DNA of 64,000 nt from the NCBI GenBank assembly GCA_958296385.1, contig OY282494.1, positions 975,416-1,039,415 of the forward strand. Reading direction: 5' to 3'. Of the stretch, positions 18,756 through 27,441 are shown one piece after another. The DNA comes from an uncultured Dehalococcoidia bacterium (GTDB lineage Bacteria; Chloroflexota; Dehalococcoidia; Lucifugimonadales; UBA3495). Below the pieces are notes generated by a model that was given only the letters and a program-made list of their open reading frames with translations, made no database searches and had not been told where the DNA came from. Numbering within the stretch: the first letter of the stretch is position 1; each line of letters starts with the position of its first letter. Made by a program: the position numbers and the translations under genes.

Positions 18756-19199
18756 CTACCACCGCTGGCCGGGAACCCGCTCTTGCAGCACTTCTCCAAA
18801 CAGGCTGAGCACCTGGTCGATACGCAGCGCAACGATGGCCCCCTGGCTGTCTTGCAAGTAGCGCTCGTTCACCAGCCCGGCGGCCAGCAGGCGGTCAATC
18901 ATGTCCTCAAACACAGCGCCATCACGATAAACGCGGGCGGTGCAGCGGAATTTCCAGCCGGCGTCCTTTGCGGTGTTGCGGAACAGCACGATGACTTTGG
19001 GGTTGTCCTCAACGTGGTCCAGCGGAACCCGGCCGGTGCGGTCGCGGTAAATCAGCGTGTCGTCGTCCACCGTCAGCACGGTGCCGATGTAGCCGCAATT
19101 GGGCGTGCCGTCGGCGGAGGCGGTGCCGACGATGCACGGGCAGCCGTCATTGCGGGCGTTGTTAATCAGCGTTTTCATCTCATCGGTCAGCTGTATCAT
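18756..19199 (-). CDS. Pyridoxamine 5'-phosphate oxidase-fold protein
   Basis: A 147-residue split-barrel flavin-binding protein of the PNPOx-like superfamily, with GCPCIVGTASADGTPNCGYIG near the N-terminus and RTGRVPLDHVEDNPKVIVLF in the middle. Such small proteins bind FMN or F420 and reduce diverse compounds. The start at 19199 has AGGAGG seven bases upstream and lies inside the end of the SDR gene (20 bp overlap), so translation is probably coupled. A role next to a luciferase-like flavin enzyme and an SDR suggests redox modification of a shared substrate. Confidence 0.88.
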   Translation of the reverse strand: MIQLTDEMKTLINNARNDGCPCIVGTASADGTPNCGYIGTVLTVDDDTLIYRDRTGRVPLDHVEDNPKVIVLFRNTAKDAGWKFRCTARVYRDGAVFEDMIDRLLAAGLVNERYLQDSQGAIVALRIDQVLSLFGEVLQERVPGQRW

Positions 19200-19989
19200 C
19201 TGCTGCCTCCTGACGGCGGGGCGACGGGCCCAGATGCGAACCGGCGTCAACCATGATAGTTTCGCCGGTGACGTGTTCCGCCGCTTCCAGCAGCCACACC
19301 ACCGGGTCGGCGACGGCTTCGGGGGTGCCGGCGGTTTTGAGCGGAGCGGATTCGGCGTAGCGGTCGATGAAAGCCTGGTAGCCGTCGGCGCCCAGGCCCT
19401 CCCGCCACCAGCGCGTTTGCATCACGCCGGGGCAGACGGCGTTGACCCGAATCTCCGGCGCCAGCGCCCGGGCCAGCGAGAACGTCATCACGTTCAGCGC
19501 CGCTTTGGACGCCGCGTAAGCGATGGAGCTGCCCGAACCCGTGAACGCTGAGCCGGACGAAATGTTGACGATGGCGCCCTGCCCCTGCTGCTGCATCGCC
19601 GGCGCAACGGCCCGCACCATCTGATAAGCGCCAACTACGTTCACCGCGAAAATCCGCTGAAAATCGTCGCCGGACAGCCCCTCCAAGTCGGAATGGGGCA
19701 CAATTTTGGACTGCGCGGCGTTGTTGACCAGCCCGTCAATGCGGCCCCACTGCTGCAGCGCCAGCGTCGCCATCCGGCGGCAGTCCGCATCATCGGCAAC
19801 GTCGGCCTGGCACAGGATGGCCTCGCCGCCCAAGTCGCGGCACGCCTGGGCCGTGTCCAACGCCTCGGCTACGCTGCGGGTGTAGTTTATGACAACCCGC
19901 CCGCCCTTGCCGGCCAGCCGCTGCGCCACCGCCGCCCCCAGGCCGGTAGCCGAGCCGGTAACAATGAACACGCCGCCTTGAACATCCAT
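19180..19989 (-). CDS. Short-chain dehydrogenase/reductase (classical SDR)
   Basis: A 269-residue classical SDR with intact motifs: TGSATGLG at the cofactor site, NNAAQ in place of NNAG, the catalytic Ser region NISSGSAF, and YAASK holding the catalytic Tyr and Lys. The Arg-containing NYTRS after strand 2 favours NADP(H). It overlaps the PPOX-like gene by 20 bp and follows a luciferase-like gene by 39 bp. Substrate unknown. Confidence 0.92.
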   Translation of the reverse strand: MDVQGGVFIVTGSATGLGAAVAQRLAGKGGRVVINYTRSVAEALDTAQACRDLGGEAILCQADVADDADCRRMATLALQQWGRIDGLVNNAAQSKIVPHSDLEGLSGDDFQRIFAVNVVGAYQMVRAVAPAMQQQGQGAIVNISSGSAFTGSGSSIAYAASKAALNVMTFSLARALAPEIRVNAVCPGVMQTRWWREGLGADGYQAFIDRYAESAPLKTAGTPEAVADPVVWLLEAAEHVTGETIMVDAGSHLGPSPRRQEAADDTADR

Positions 19990-20028
19990 AATCTTGTCCC
20001 CATATCCGTATCGTCCGGTTGGGCGGGG

Positions 20029-20961
20029 CTACACCTTGCCCACCAAATCCCGCAGGGCGGCGTAGGTGCGCGCGCCCGATTCGGCGTCGTCTGCGGCGGT
20101 GTAGATGTTGGCGATGAAATCGGTAGCGCCGCCGGCGGCGAATTCCTCCAGCTGCCGGCGCAGGGAGTCCTCGTTGCCCACCACCGCAACCTCCGATGGC
20201 CCCTCTACGCCCTCAATGTCCAGCACCCGGCGGTAGTTGACCAGCTGGCCGTAGCGCCCGTAAGCGTCCGCCGCCCGCCGCCGTCCGGCCAGCTCATCGT
20301 CGCACACCGTAGCCGGCAGGCCCACGCAGACGCGGGGGTTGTCCCGCCCGTGGGCCGCGGCGGCCCGGTTGATGCGGGGGACGATGTGCTCCCGGATGGT
20401 GCGGGGCCCGGCCATCCAGGTTATGGTGCCGTCGGCGCGCTGGCCGGCCAGCCGCAGCATCCGGGGCGCCAGCGCCGAAATCAGCACCGGACAAGGCGGG
20501 CGATTGGGCACGTCCAGCTCCGCGTTCACGTTGTAAAACTCGCCGCTGAATTGAACCCGGCCATCCTCTATTAAAGGACGCAGCACGGAGAGGTATTCCC
20601 GGGTGTGCAAAGCCGGCCGGTCGTAGGACAGGCCGAAACCGTCCTCGATGCCGGGCCGGTGGGACGGGCCGATGCCGAGGATAAAACGCCCGCCGGATGC
20701 GGCAGCGGTGGTCAAAGCCTGCTGCGCCAGCGCCGCCGGGTGGCGGGGATAGGTCGGCACCACGCCCACGCCCAGCTCAATGCGGCTGGTCTGGCTGCCC
20801 GCCAGCGCCAACGCCGTCAGCGCGTCGTACCCCCGCGCGGAAATGTGCGGAACCCAAAAACTGTCAAACCCGTCGGCCTCAGCCTGCTTGATACGGCCAA
20901 TCAGTTCATCAAGGGTCATCAAGTCGGCCGCCGATGCCCCGACAAAAACTCCGATACGCAT
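20029..20961 (-). CDS. Luciferase-like monooxygenase family oxidoreductase (LLM/FMNO), copy 1
   Basis: A 310-residue TIM-barrel flavin enzyme of the bacterial-luciferase-like family: MRIGVFVGASAADLMTLDEL at the start, ELGVGVVPTYPRHPAALAQQ, and FILGIGPSHRPGIEDGFG, the last typical of F420-dependent members. It is one of four such paralogues in this window. GGAGG precedes the start. It is 49 bp downstream of coaBC and may belong to that transcript. Substrate unknown. Confidence 0.9.
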   Translation of the reverse strand: MRIGVFVGASAADLMTLDELIGRIKQAEADGFDSFWVPHISARGYDALTALALAGSQTSRIELGVGVVPTYPRHPAALAQQALTTAAASGGRFILGIGPSHRPGIEDGFGLSYDRPALHTREYLSVLRPLIEDGRVQFSGEFYNVNAELDVPNRPPCPVLISALAPRMLRLAGQRADGTITWMAGPRTIREHIVPRINRAAAAHGRDNPRVCVGLPATVCDDELAGRRRAADAYGRYGQLVNYRRVLDIEGVEGPSEVAVVGNEDSLRRQLEEFAAGGATDFIANIYTAADDAESGARTYAALRDLVGKV

Positions 20962-21010
20962 TAGCGTTCCTCCGCAACGTTATTCACTAGACTTGCCATT
21001 AGATGGACGC

Positions 21011-22213
21011 CTACCGCGTCCGCAAAATTGCCGCCACCCGGTCCAGTATCCGGTGCCCAACCTGGTACTTGGTGAGCAGGGGCAGACGTTCGGCTTGCAG
21101 CTCACGGTCAATCAGCACCACCCGGTTGGTATCCACGCCAAAGCCGCTGCCCGCCTCGGTAATGTCGTTGGCAACAATCAAATCCAGCTCCTTGCGCCGC
21201 ACCTTGTCAGCAGCGTTGGCCTCCAGATTTTCGCTCTCCGCCGAGAATCCCACCCGCACGAAATCGCCGCGCGCCGTTGCCAGAATGTCGGTGGTTTTGT
21301 CCAGTTCAATGACCATCTCGTCGGCGGCGGTCTTTTTGATTTTCTGCTCGGCGGCGGCCATCGGGCGATAGTCGGCGACGGCGGCGGCCATAATCAGGGC
21401 GTCGGCCCGCTCCGTTTCGGACAGCACTGCGTCGCACATATCCTGCGCCGACCGGACGGGCACCATCCGGATGAGTGGCGGGTTGGGCAAGGCTACCGGA
21501 GCGGTAACCAGCACGACGTCGGCGCCCCGGTCGCGGGCGGCTTCCGCAACGGCAAAGCCCATGCGCCCCGACGAATGATTGGTGATGACGCGCACCGGGT
21601 CGATGGCCTCCTGCGTGCCGCCGGCGCTGACGATGATGCGGCGGCCGGCCAAATCGCCGGACTTGCCCAGCGCGGCGGCGATGTGGCCCAGCAGGTCAAT
21701 GGGCTCTACCAATCGACCCATTCCCAGCAGCCCTGACGCCAGGCGGCCCGGCGCCGGGCCGGCCAGGAACACGCCCCGCGTCCGCAGGCGGGCCAGGTTC
21801 TCCTGCGTTGCGGGATGGTCAAACATATTGGCGTCCATCGCCGGCGCCACCAGCAGGGGCGCTGCGGTGGCAATCACGGTGGTAGTCAACGGGTCGTCGG
21901 CCAGGCCGGCGGCCAGTTTGGCGATGCAGTGCACCGTTGCCGGGGCAATCACCACGATGTCGGCCCAGCGGGCCAGAGCGACGTGCTCCACGCTGTGCTC
22001 CGAATTGGGGTCAAAGGTATCGGTAAGCACGCTGCGGTGGGTCAGGCTGCGAAAAGCCAGCGGCGTTACGAATTGGGTTGCGCCGTAGCTCAGGATAGTT
22101 TCCACGTTGGCACCGGCCTGCGTCAGCTTGCTGGCCAAATCCAGCGCCTTGTAACACGCAATGCTGCCGGTAACGCCCAGCACAATGTTCTTGCCGGCCA
22201 GCGCGGATTCCAT
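21011..22213 (-). CDS. coaBC: Phosphopantothenoylcysteine decarboxylase/synthetase
   Basis: A 400-residue bifunctional coenzyme A biosynthesis enzyme. The N-terminal flavin decarboxylase (CoaC, about 1-185) shows GVTGSIACYKALDL, the active-site His in SVEHVALARWAD, and PAMDANMFDHPATQ; the C-terminal synthetase (CoaB) shows SAGGTQEAIDPVRVITNHSS and AAVADYRP...QKIKK. Compared with E. coli CoaBC, the PAMN Asn is Asp and the ACG Cys is Ser (RLASG); I recall similar variants in other phyla, so this is probably lineage-typical. I chose ATG 22213, eight bases after GAGG; GTG 22222 and ATG 22219 are alternatives. It follows coaX by 15 bp. Confidence 0.94.
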   Translation of the reverse strand: MESALAGKNIVLGVTGSIACYKALDLASKLTQAGANVETILSYGATQFVTPLAFRSLTHRSVLTDTFDPNSEHSVEHVALARWADIVVIAPATVHCIAKLAAGLADDPLTTTVIATAAPLLVAPAMDANMFDHPATQENLARLRTRGVFLAGPAPGRLASGLLGMGRLVEPIDLLGHIAAALGKSGDLAGRRIIVSAGGTQEAIDPVRVITNHSSGRMGFAVAEAARDRGADVVLVTAPVALPNPPLIRMVPVRSAQDMCDAVLSETERADALIMAAAVADYRPMAAAEQKIKKTAADEMVIELDKTTDILATARGDFVRVGFSAESENLEANAADKVRRKELDLIVANDITEAGSGFGVDTNRVVLIDRELQAERLPLLTKYQVGHRILDRVAAILRTR

Positions 22214-22228
22214 CGTCATCACCTCGGC

Positions 22229-23074
22229 TTACGCCCCGCCGCCGGCCGCCAGGGACGGGCTGGCGTGGGGGGTGTCCAGCATATTGCGGCGGTAGATTAG
22301 GTCAAGTCCGACCAGCGTCAATTCCTGATTGATGTCGTCAAAAACCGGGGTGTGTTCGGCGATTACGGTCACCAGCCCGCCGGTGCCGACGACTTTCGCA
22401 TCGGCGCCAATCTCGGCCTTGAACCGCTCCACCATACTGGTAACCAGCCCGGCGTAGCCCAGCACGATGCCGGATTGCAGCGACGTCGTGGTGTTGCGGC
22501 CCACCGCAAACTCCGGAGCCACCAGCTCGACCCGCCGCAGCTGCGAGGTGTTGTAGTACAGGGCATCGGCGGACAGGTTGATGCCGGGCGCGATGGCGCC
22601 GCCCAGATACTCGCCGGCGCGGGAAACGGCGTCAAACACGGTGGCGGTGCCCAGGTCAACGACCACTACCGGCGCGCCGTAAAGCTCCTGCGCCGCCACC
22701 GCGTCCACGATGCGGTCGGCGCCCACGTCCCGGGGGTTGTCGTAACGAACCGGCATCCCCAGGTCAATTTGCGCCGACACCAGCAGGGGCGCAACGCCAA
22801 AAAACCGCTCGCAAACTTCCTCAAACATCCCCGTCAACGGCGGCACAACGGAACAGATGACGGCGGCGCTGATGTCGGTAGTCGTTATCCCCCGAAACTC
22901 CAGCAGGCTTTTCAGCAGAATCCCGTACTCATCCGCCAGCCGGCGCGAATCGGTGGCCACGCGCAGGGTGGTGAGCATACGGGCCGACGGGCTGGCGTCG
23001 TCAGGTTCGGCGGCGGCGGCGCGAAACACGCCGATGGTGACCGCAGTATTGCCGATGTCAATGGTAAGCAGCAT
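22229..23074 (-). CDS. coaX: Type III pantothenate kinase
   Basis: A 281-residue CoaX, which phosphorylates pantothenate in the first committed step of coenzyme A synthesis. The ASKHA-fold signatures are clear: TIDIGNTAVTIGVF at the N-terminus, RYDNPRDVGADRIVDAVAA, and VVVDLGTATVFDAVS with GGAIAPGINLS. The start at 23074 is the first Met before the phosphate-binding motif; a longer frame adds 25 non-conserved residues. It is immediately upstream of coaBC, so the two form a small CoA operon. Confidence 0.94.
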   Translation of the reverse strand: MLLTIDIGNTAVTIGVFRAAAAEPDDASPSARMLTTLRVATDSRRLADEYGILLKSLLEFRGITTTDISAAVICSVVPPLTGMFEEVCERFFGVAPLLVSAQIDLGMPVRYDNPRDVGADRIVDAVAAQELYGAPVVVVDLGTATVFDAVSRAGEYLGGAIAPGINLSADALYYNTSQLRRVELVAPEFAVGRNTTTSLQSGIVLGYAGLVTSMVERFKAEIGADAKVVGTGGLVTVIAEHTPVFDDINQELTLVGLDLIYRRNMLDTPHASPSLAAGGGA

Positions 23075-23218
23075 GGTATCGTGCAGCAGCAAGGCAGAAT
23101 TGGCGGGTGCGCTGCCTGCATTATAAGCGGTAGCCGCAGGTCGGGACAAACGGGCCGGAATGACGGGATGGGCGCTTTATGCTAAAATCGCCGCCGACAC
23201 CCTGTTGGAGAGGTTACT

Positions 23219-24502
23219 ATGGCCGATATTGAGCTGGTGCAAATTGTCAAACGCGGGCGCGACGCGGTGGCGGCGTGGCGTGAGGCGCACCCCAACCAGG
23301 CGATGGACTTGAACGCGGGCTATATGAGCCACGTTCGCATCCCGATGGTGGACTTGCGGGGCGCCGATATGCGCAACGCCGACTTTATGGGCGCCATGAT
23401 TCGCCGGGGCAACCTTTCCAACAGCTACCTTAACGACGTGCATCTGTACCGGGCCGACCTGCGCGAGGCCGACTTGAGCCGCTCGCTGGCGCCCGGCGCC
23501 AATATGCGGGGCGCCGACCTGCGGGCCGCCAACCTGTCCGGCATCAACCTGGACCGGGGCACCCTGTCGGAGGCCAACCTGTCCGGCGCCAACCTGACCA
23601 ACGCCAACCTGGACCGGGCTAATCTGGACCGGACCAACCTTTCCGGCGCCGACCTTTCCGGCGCCAGTTTTAACGGCGCCAACCTCTCCCGCACCAACCT
23701 TTCCGGCGCAACGCTCAGCGGCGCCGATTTTTACGAGGCCATCCTGAACGACGCCGCTACCGACGACGCCGATTTCAACGAGTGCATCATCGGGTACACC
23801 GTGTTTCAGAACTGCGCGCTGGGCGCCGCCGTCGGGCTGGACAGCATCCGGCACGACGCGCCCAGCACCATCGGACTGGATACGCTGCTGCGGTCGGGCG
23901 GCCATTTGCCCGAATCATTTTTCCTCGGCTCCGGCCTGCCGCTGTTCGCCGCCGGGTTCCAGGGCACCGTTGCCGATGCCACCGTATCCACCGTGGAAGT
24001 GCATATTTCCTGCGCCAACCGCGACGTCGAGTTTGCCCGGCAGCTGGAGCGCAACCTGCGCGCGCAGGGCATCCGCAGCTGGGTGTTCGCCGAAGGATTC
24101 CGGGGCAACCCCCTGGTTGACCGGCGCGCCACCTCCGGCGAGGAGGAGATTGAGCGCTGGGTGCGCCACTACGACCGCCTGATAGTCGTCTGCACCGCCG
24201 CCGGCCTGGACAGCGAAACCGTGCGCAACGACATCACCGCCGCCCAGGAATCCGGCAAGACTGCGGACCGCTGGAGGATGTTCCTGGTTGACGCCGACGG
24301 CATCATGGCCGGCGGACGCAACCGCATCGCCCGCCTGCTGTCGGAGGAGCACCGGGTGTTTGACCTGACCGGCCAAGCCGACGACAGCGCTGATTACCGC
24401 AGCGCGCTGGCCACGCTGGTGGAGAACCTGCGGGAGGAGCAGGCCAACAGCGCCGGCGCGCCGCCCCGCCGGGAGATTGACCCGCGCACGCTGCAACTCT
24501 GA
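23219..24502 (+). CDS. Pentapeptide-repeat protein fused to a TIR domain
   Basis: A 427-residue two-part protein. Residues about 40-190 are pentapeptide repeats (runs of A(D/N)LSGANL type) that fold as a right-handed square helix. Residues about 258-345 resemble a TIR domain: VEVHISCANRDVEFARQLERN, then RSWVFAEGF and LIVVCTAAGLDS. At the position where NAD-cleaving TIR domains have the catalytic Glu (W-V-x-x-E in SARM1) this protein has TVRND, an Asp (338). The C-terminal 80 residues are unassigned. GGAGAGG precedes ATG 23219; a TAAAAT box lies at 23183. It is divergent from coaX and stands alone. TIR fusions are common in bacterial immunity and signalling; function here is unproven. Confidence 0.88.
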   Translation: MADIELVQIVKRGRDAVAAWREAHPNQAMDLNAGYMSHVRIPMVDLRGADMRNADFMGAMIRRGNLSNSYLNDVHLYRADLREADLSRSLAPGANMRGADLRAANLSGINLDRGTLSEANLSGANLTNANLDRANLDRTNLSGADLSGASFNGANLSRTNLSGATLSGADFYEAILNDAATDDADFNECIIGYTVFQNCALGAAVGLDSIRHDAPSTIGLDTLLRSGGHLPESFFLGSGLPLFAAGFQGTVADATVSTVEVHISCANRDVEFARQLERNLRAQGIRSWVFAEGFRGNPLVDRRATSGEEEIERWVRHYDRLIVVCTAAGLDSETVRNDITAAQESGKTADRWRMFLVDADGIMAGGRNRIARLLSEEHRVFDLTGQADDSADYRSALATLVENLREEQANSAGAPPRREIDPRTLQL

Positions 24503-24625
24503 TTGCCGCCGGCGGCAAGGCCGGCGCAACCTAGACGGTACGCATATCGCTGCCGGGCGGCCATACCGTCCGGCATTTTATTGGCCGGCGCGCTCCCGAT
24601 ATTCCAGGGCCTTGTCGTTAACGGC

Positions 24626-24659
24626 AAAACGCCCGGGGCGGCTTGCACCGCTCCGGGCG
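24626..24659 (-). terminator. Rho-independent terminator of the first reductive-dehalogenase-like gene
   Basis: On the minus strand CGCCCGGAGCGG pairs with CCGCCCCGGGCG (one mismatch) around a 6-base loop, followed by TTTT. It lies about 45 bp after the stop at 24704. Confidence 0.8.
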
Positions 24660-24703
24660 TGTGTCCGTTCCGCAGAACCGACGGATTTGGCTGGCTACAC
24701 CGT

Positions 24704-25978
24704 TTAGATGTAGTCCTCCTCCTCGTACATCATATCGACGTTGTCGGTGCTCTGGTTCAGGCCGCGGATGACCTGGGCGCGGAAATCGGTGAGCATATCG
24801 TCGGTGATTTCGTTGCCGTTGGCGCGGGCGTCATCCTTGAGCTTGTCAAAGGCCCATTCGCCAGTGTCGCCGTGAGGCATATCGAAGAAGCCGGGCTCAA
24901 AGACCGGGAGTTCGCCGGGGCCGAAGTAACCCTTGCCCTCGATGTTGTAACCCTCGAGGTCGTGGGTTCCCTTGCCCAGCACCTGGCCGGTGGCCGCGTA
25001 GTGCTCCATCGTGGCCTGCATCCCGTACTTCTGGATGGGGCAGACCTTCATGCAGACGCCGCAGCCGAGGTAGCGGGCCATGACCGGTCGGCAGCGCTTG
25101 AAGTACAGCTTGTTCTTTTCGATCCCGCGCCACCAGATCTTGTCGCGCATCAGGGCGCGGCCGGGGCAGCGGTTCACGCAGACCTGGCACACCTGGCAGA
25201 AAGCGTGGATGCCGTAGTCCACCGGCTGGTCATAGGTGACGTTGGCGTCGGTGGTAATCATCATGATGCGGCAGCGGGAGCCGACGTGGGGGGTCAGCAG
25301 GTAGCCGCAGGCGCCCAGCTGGCCGAGGCCGGCGGCGACGAACATCGGGATATAGGGGCCGGTGTTGTCGTTGGGGCTGTGCACCTGGGCGCGGTAGCCC
25401 AGGCCTCGGATGAAGTTGCCCAGCTCCAGGCCAGCCTGCCCCTCGGTGCGGTAGGTGCTGGAGTGCACAATCTCAGCGTCAATGCTGGGGATGGTCTGCG
25501 TCGGCTCAAAGTCCTGCTCGTAGGCCAGGCAAACGACGTGGGGGAACTTCACCCAGTCCTTCTTGCTCTGGTACACGTAGCGGATGTCAAAGGCGGTGAC
25601 GCCGACTTCGATGAAGCCCAGCTCGCGGGCCTTCTGCTTGATGACTTCGGTTACGTCGTCGCCGGAGGCGTCGGACGTGGGCTCCAGCTCGCCGGTGAGG
25701 CGGGCGGCCATGACCAGGTTGCGATTGAGCTTGTCGTGTTCCTTGCGGATTTCACGCATCTCGGCGTGCTGGTCGCGCAGGGTGTTGGCCCAGTCGCGGG
25801 ACGCGCGCTCGGTGATGTTCATGGTCTCCACCGGATACTCGCGGGAGTACCAGTCAACCTCGCGCTGGTTCATCGGGATGCCGGGAGTCGTCGCGAGCTC
25901 CTCCGGCACCGGGATAGTAACAGGCGCGTCGCCCAGATACTTGCCGGGACGCCGAACCTCATGACCGATCTTAAGCAT
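24704..25978 (-). CDS. Cytoplasmic reductive dehalogenase-like iron-sulfur protein, copy 1
   Basis: A 424-residue protein with the C-terminal layout of reductive dehalogenases. The corrinoid-fold stretch reads FVAAGLGQLGACGYLLTPHV then RCRIMMITTDANV; two [4Fe-4S] sites follow, C261-x2-C264-x2-C267-x3-C271-P and C296-x9-C306-x2-C309-x3-C313-P. There is no twin-arginine leader and no membrane-anchor (RdhB-like) gene beside it, so it is probably cytoplasmic and not respiratory. The related epoxyqueuosine reductase QueG is a less likely match. GGAGGAG precedes the ATG; it has its own promoter and terminator. Copy 2 lies at 27442-28713. Substrate unknown. Confidence 0.85.
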   Translation of the reverse strand: MLKIGHEVRRPGKYLGDAPVTIPVPEELATTPGIPMNQREVDWYSREYPVETMNITERASRDWANTLRDQHAEMREIRKEHDKLNRNLVMAARLTGELEPTSDASGDDVTEVIKQKARELGFIEVGVTAFDIRYVYQSKKDWVKFPHVVCLAYEQDFEPTQTIPSIDAEIVHSSTYRTEGQAGLELGNFIRGLGYRAQVHSPNDNTGPYIPMFVAAGLGQLGACGYLLTPHVGSRCRIMMITTDANVTYDQPVDYGIHAFCQVCQVCVNRCPGRALMRDKIWWRGIEKNKLYFKRCRPVMARYLGCGVCMKVCPIQKYGMQATMEHYAATGQVLGKGTHDLEGYNIEGKGYFGPGELPVFEPGFFDMPHGDTGEWAFDKLKDDARANGNEITDDMLTDFRAQVIRGLNQSTDNVDMMYEEEDYI

Positions 25979-26026
25979 ATCCTCCTCCTTGTGGTTGGAT
26001 TGCGTAGATGCGCCAAAATTAGAACA

Positions 26027-26055
26027 AAGATAACCCTACGGCGTGCCATTGTCAA
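26027..26055 (-). promoter_or_regulatory. Promoter of reductive-dehalogenase-like copy 1
   Basis: On the minus strand TTGACA (26050-26055), 17 bp, TATCTT (26027-26032), leaving a leader of about 40 nt. The -35 extends as TTGACAATGG and GCCG occupies the same spacer offset as at 9332 and 15079. Surrounding DNA (26000-26100) is clearly more AT-rich than the genes. Confidence 0.75.
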
Positions 26056-26144
26056 TACTCCGCCCGCAAAATAATCATATTCTGTTACGCAATGATAATT
26101 ATAGATGCGCCTTACCGGACGGCGCAGCACGGGGCGCAGCGGCG

Positions 26145-27320
26145 TTACCGCAGGATTGACGCCAGCCGCCGGACGGCAACGGCCAATTCCTCCGACTCGT
26201 AAAGGGCAATGCTGATGCGTAATGCGTTGCCGAATCCGCCTGATGCGGAGAAATCCGCCCCCGGCCGGTACGATACCCCGGCCTCATTCGCCGTCGGCAG
26301 CAGGGCCACGGTGTCGGCGCCATCCCGGACGGTAAGCCACAGGAAATAGCCGCCGCCCGGTTTCGCAAAGTCAACCAGCCCGGCCAGTTCCGTACTCAAA
26401 GCATCGCCAACGGCGTCCATCCGCTGCCCATAAACCCGCCGCAAGTTGTCCAGATTATCGGACAGCAGCCCCAGCTCCAGCATCGCGTGGGCCAGCGTGG
26501 CCCCAAAGTGATTCAGGCCGCCGCCGCTAAAAGCCAGGCCGGAGTCAACGAAACGGCCGATGATTCCCGGAGACGCCTGTACCCAGCCCAGGCGCAATCC
26601 CGGCGCCAATATCTTGGAGAACGACCCTAACGATATGACGCCGGCGCCGGAACCGGCAGCATCGGGCGCGTCGTCCAGCATCGCCAGCGGGGGCGGCGGC
26701 GGCGGCCCGTAGTGCAGCAGCTGATAGACCTCATCGGCAATGACGGTGAACCCGTAGCGCCGGGCCAGCTCAATCAGATGCCGCCGGCGTTGCAGGGGCA
26801 GCACGGCGCCGCTGGGGTTCTGGTAGGTGGGGATGGTGTACAGCAGGCGCGGCGCGGGAATTGCCCCATCCGACAGCATCTCGGCCAGCGCGTCCGTGTT
26901 CAGCCCGTCGGCGTCGGTAGGCACGCCGATAATGTTCAGGCCGTGGTCCAGGAATATGCGCCCGATAAGGTAATAGGTAGGTTCCTCCACGTACACGGTA
27001 TCGTCGGTTTTGGCGAACAACGTAGCGGCCATGTCAATCGCCTGAGACGCGCCCGCCGTAAGAAACAGCGTTTCCGGCTTGACCGGCCCGCCGACGGCCG
27101 CCTGCCCGGACAAAAAATCGGCCAGCGCCTCCAGAAAAGGCCCGAACCCCTGCACCGCGCCATACTGCAACGGGATGGGAGATTCCCCGCCCAGCGCATA
27201 ATCAGCCGCCGCCGCCAAAGCCGCCGCCGGATGCAACCGCGCCGACGGATGCCCCCACCCCAGGTCAATAACGCCCTCCGGAATGGAGATAAGCAGGGCT
27301 GGCAGATGGGGGGTAGTCAT
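26145..27320 (-). CDS. PLP-dependent aminotransferase, class I/II (MocR/LysN-like without HTH)
   Basis: A 391-residue fold-type I aminotransferase resembling 2-aminoadipate/valine-pyruvate aminotransferases. It shows QYGAVQGFGPFLEALADFL, the PLP cup FLTAGASQAID, the YTIPTYQNPSG segment, Asp in VIADEVYQLLHYG, the Schiff-base Lys in SLGSFSKILAPG and the substrate Arg after LRLGW. A poly-Pro stretch (PPPPPP) near residue 207 is unusual. It lies between the two reductive-dehalogenase-like genes, but the terminator at 27380 and the promoter at 26027 make independent transcription likely. No strong ribosome site was seen. Confidence 0.9.
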   Translation of the reverse strand: MTTPHLPALLISIPEGVIDLGWGHPSARLHPAAALAAAADYALGGESPIPLQYGAVQGFGPFLEALADFLSGQAAVGGPVKPETLFLTAGASQAIDMAATLFAKTDDTVYVEEPTYYLIGRIFLDHGLNIIGVPTDADGLNTDALAEMLSDGAIPAPRLLYTIPTYQNPSGAVLPLQRRRHLIELARRYGFTVIADEVYQLLHYGPPPPPPLAMLDDAPDAAGSGAGVISLGSFSKILAPGLRLGWVQASPGIIGRFVDSGLAFSGGGLNHFGATLAHAMLELGLLSDNLDNLRRVYGQRMDAVGDALSTELAGLVDFAKPGGGYFLWLTVRDGADTVALLPTANEAGVSYRPGADFSASGGFGNALRISIALYESEELAVAVRRLASILR

Positions 27321-27379
27321 CGTTTGGTGGTACTCGTTGATTGGGGTGCCTGGTGCGACGGTATCGCCGATTTGCGATT

Positions 27380-27410
27380 AAAAAGGCCGGCGGGGTTGCC
27401 CCCGCCGGCC
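27380..27410 (-). terminator. Rho-independent terminator of reductive-dehalogenase-like copy 2
   Basis: On the minus strand a perfect 11-bp stem GGCCGGCGGGG/CCCCGCCGGCC with a 4-base loop is followed by TTTTT. It lies 32 bp after the stop of the gene at 27442. Confidence 0.9.
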
Positions 27411-27441
27411 CGTTTGCCGGTTGGCTTGGTGAGGGGGGCTA

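Noticed and set aside
21011-22213. CoaC active-site differences from E. coli (Asn to Asp, Cys to Ser) as a sign of inactivation
   Set aside because: The rest of the CoaC domain is well kept, and I recall the same residues in other bacterial phyla, so this is probably a lineage variant, not a loss.
23480-23740. Regular short repeats that look like a repeat array at DNA level
   Set aside because: They encode in-frame pentapeptide repeats (A-D/N-L-x-x); spacing of 15 bp and protein pattern exclude a CRISPR array.
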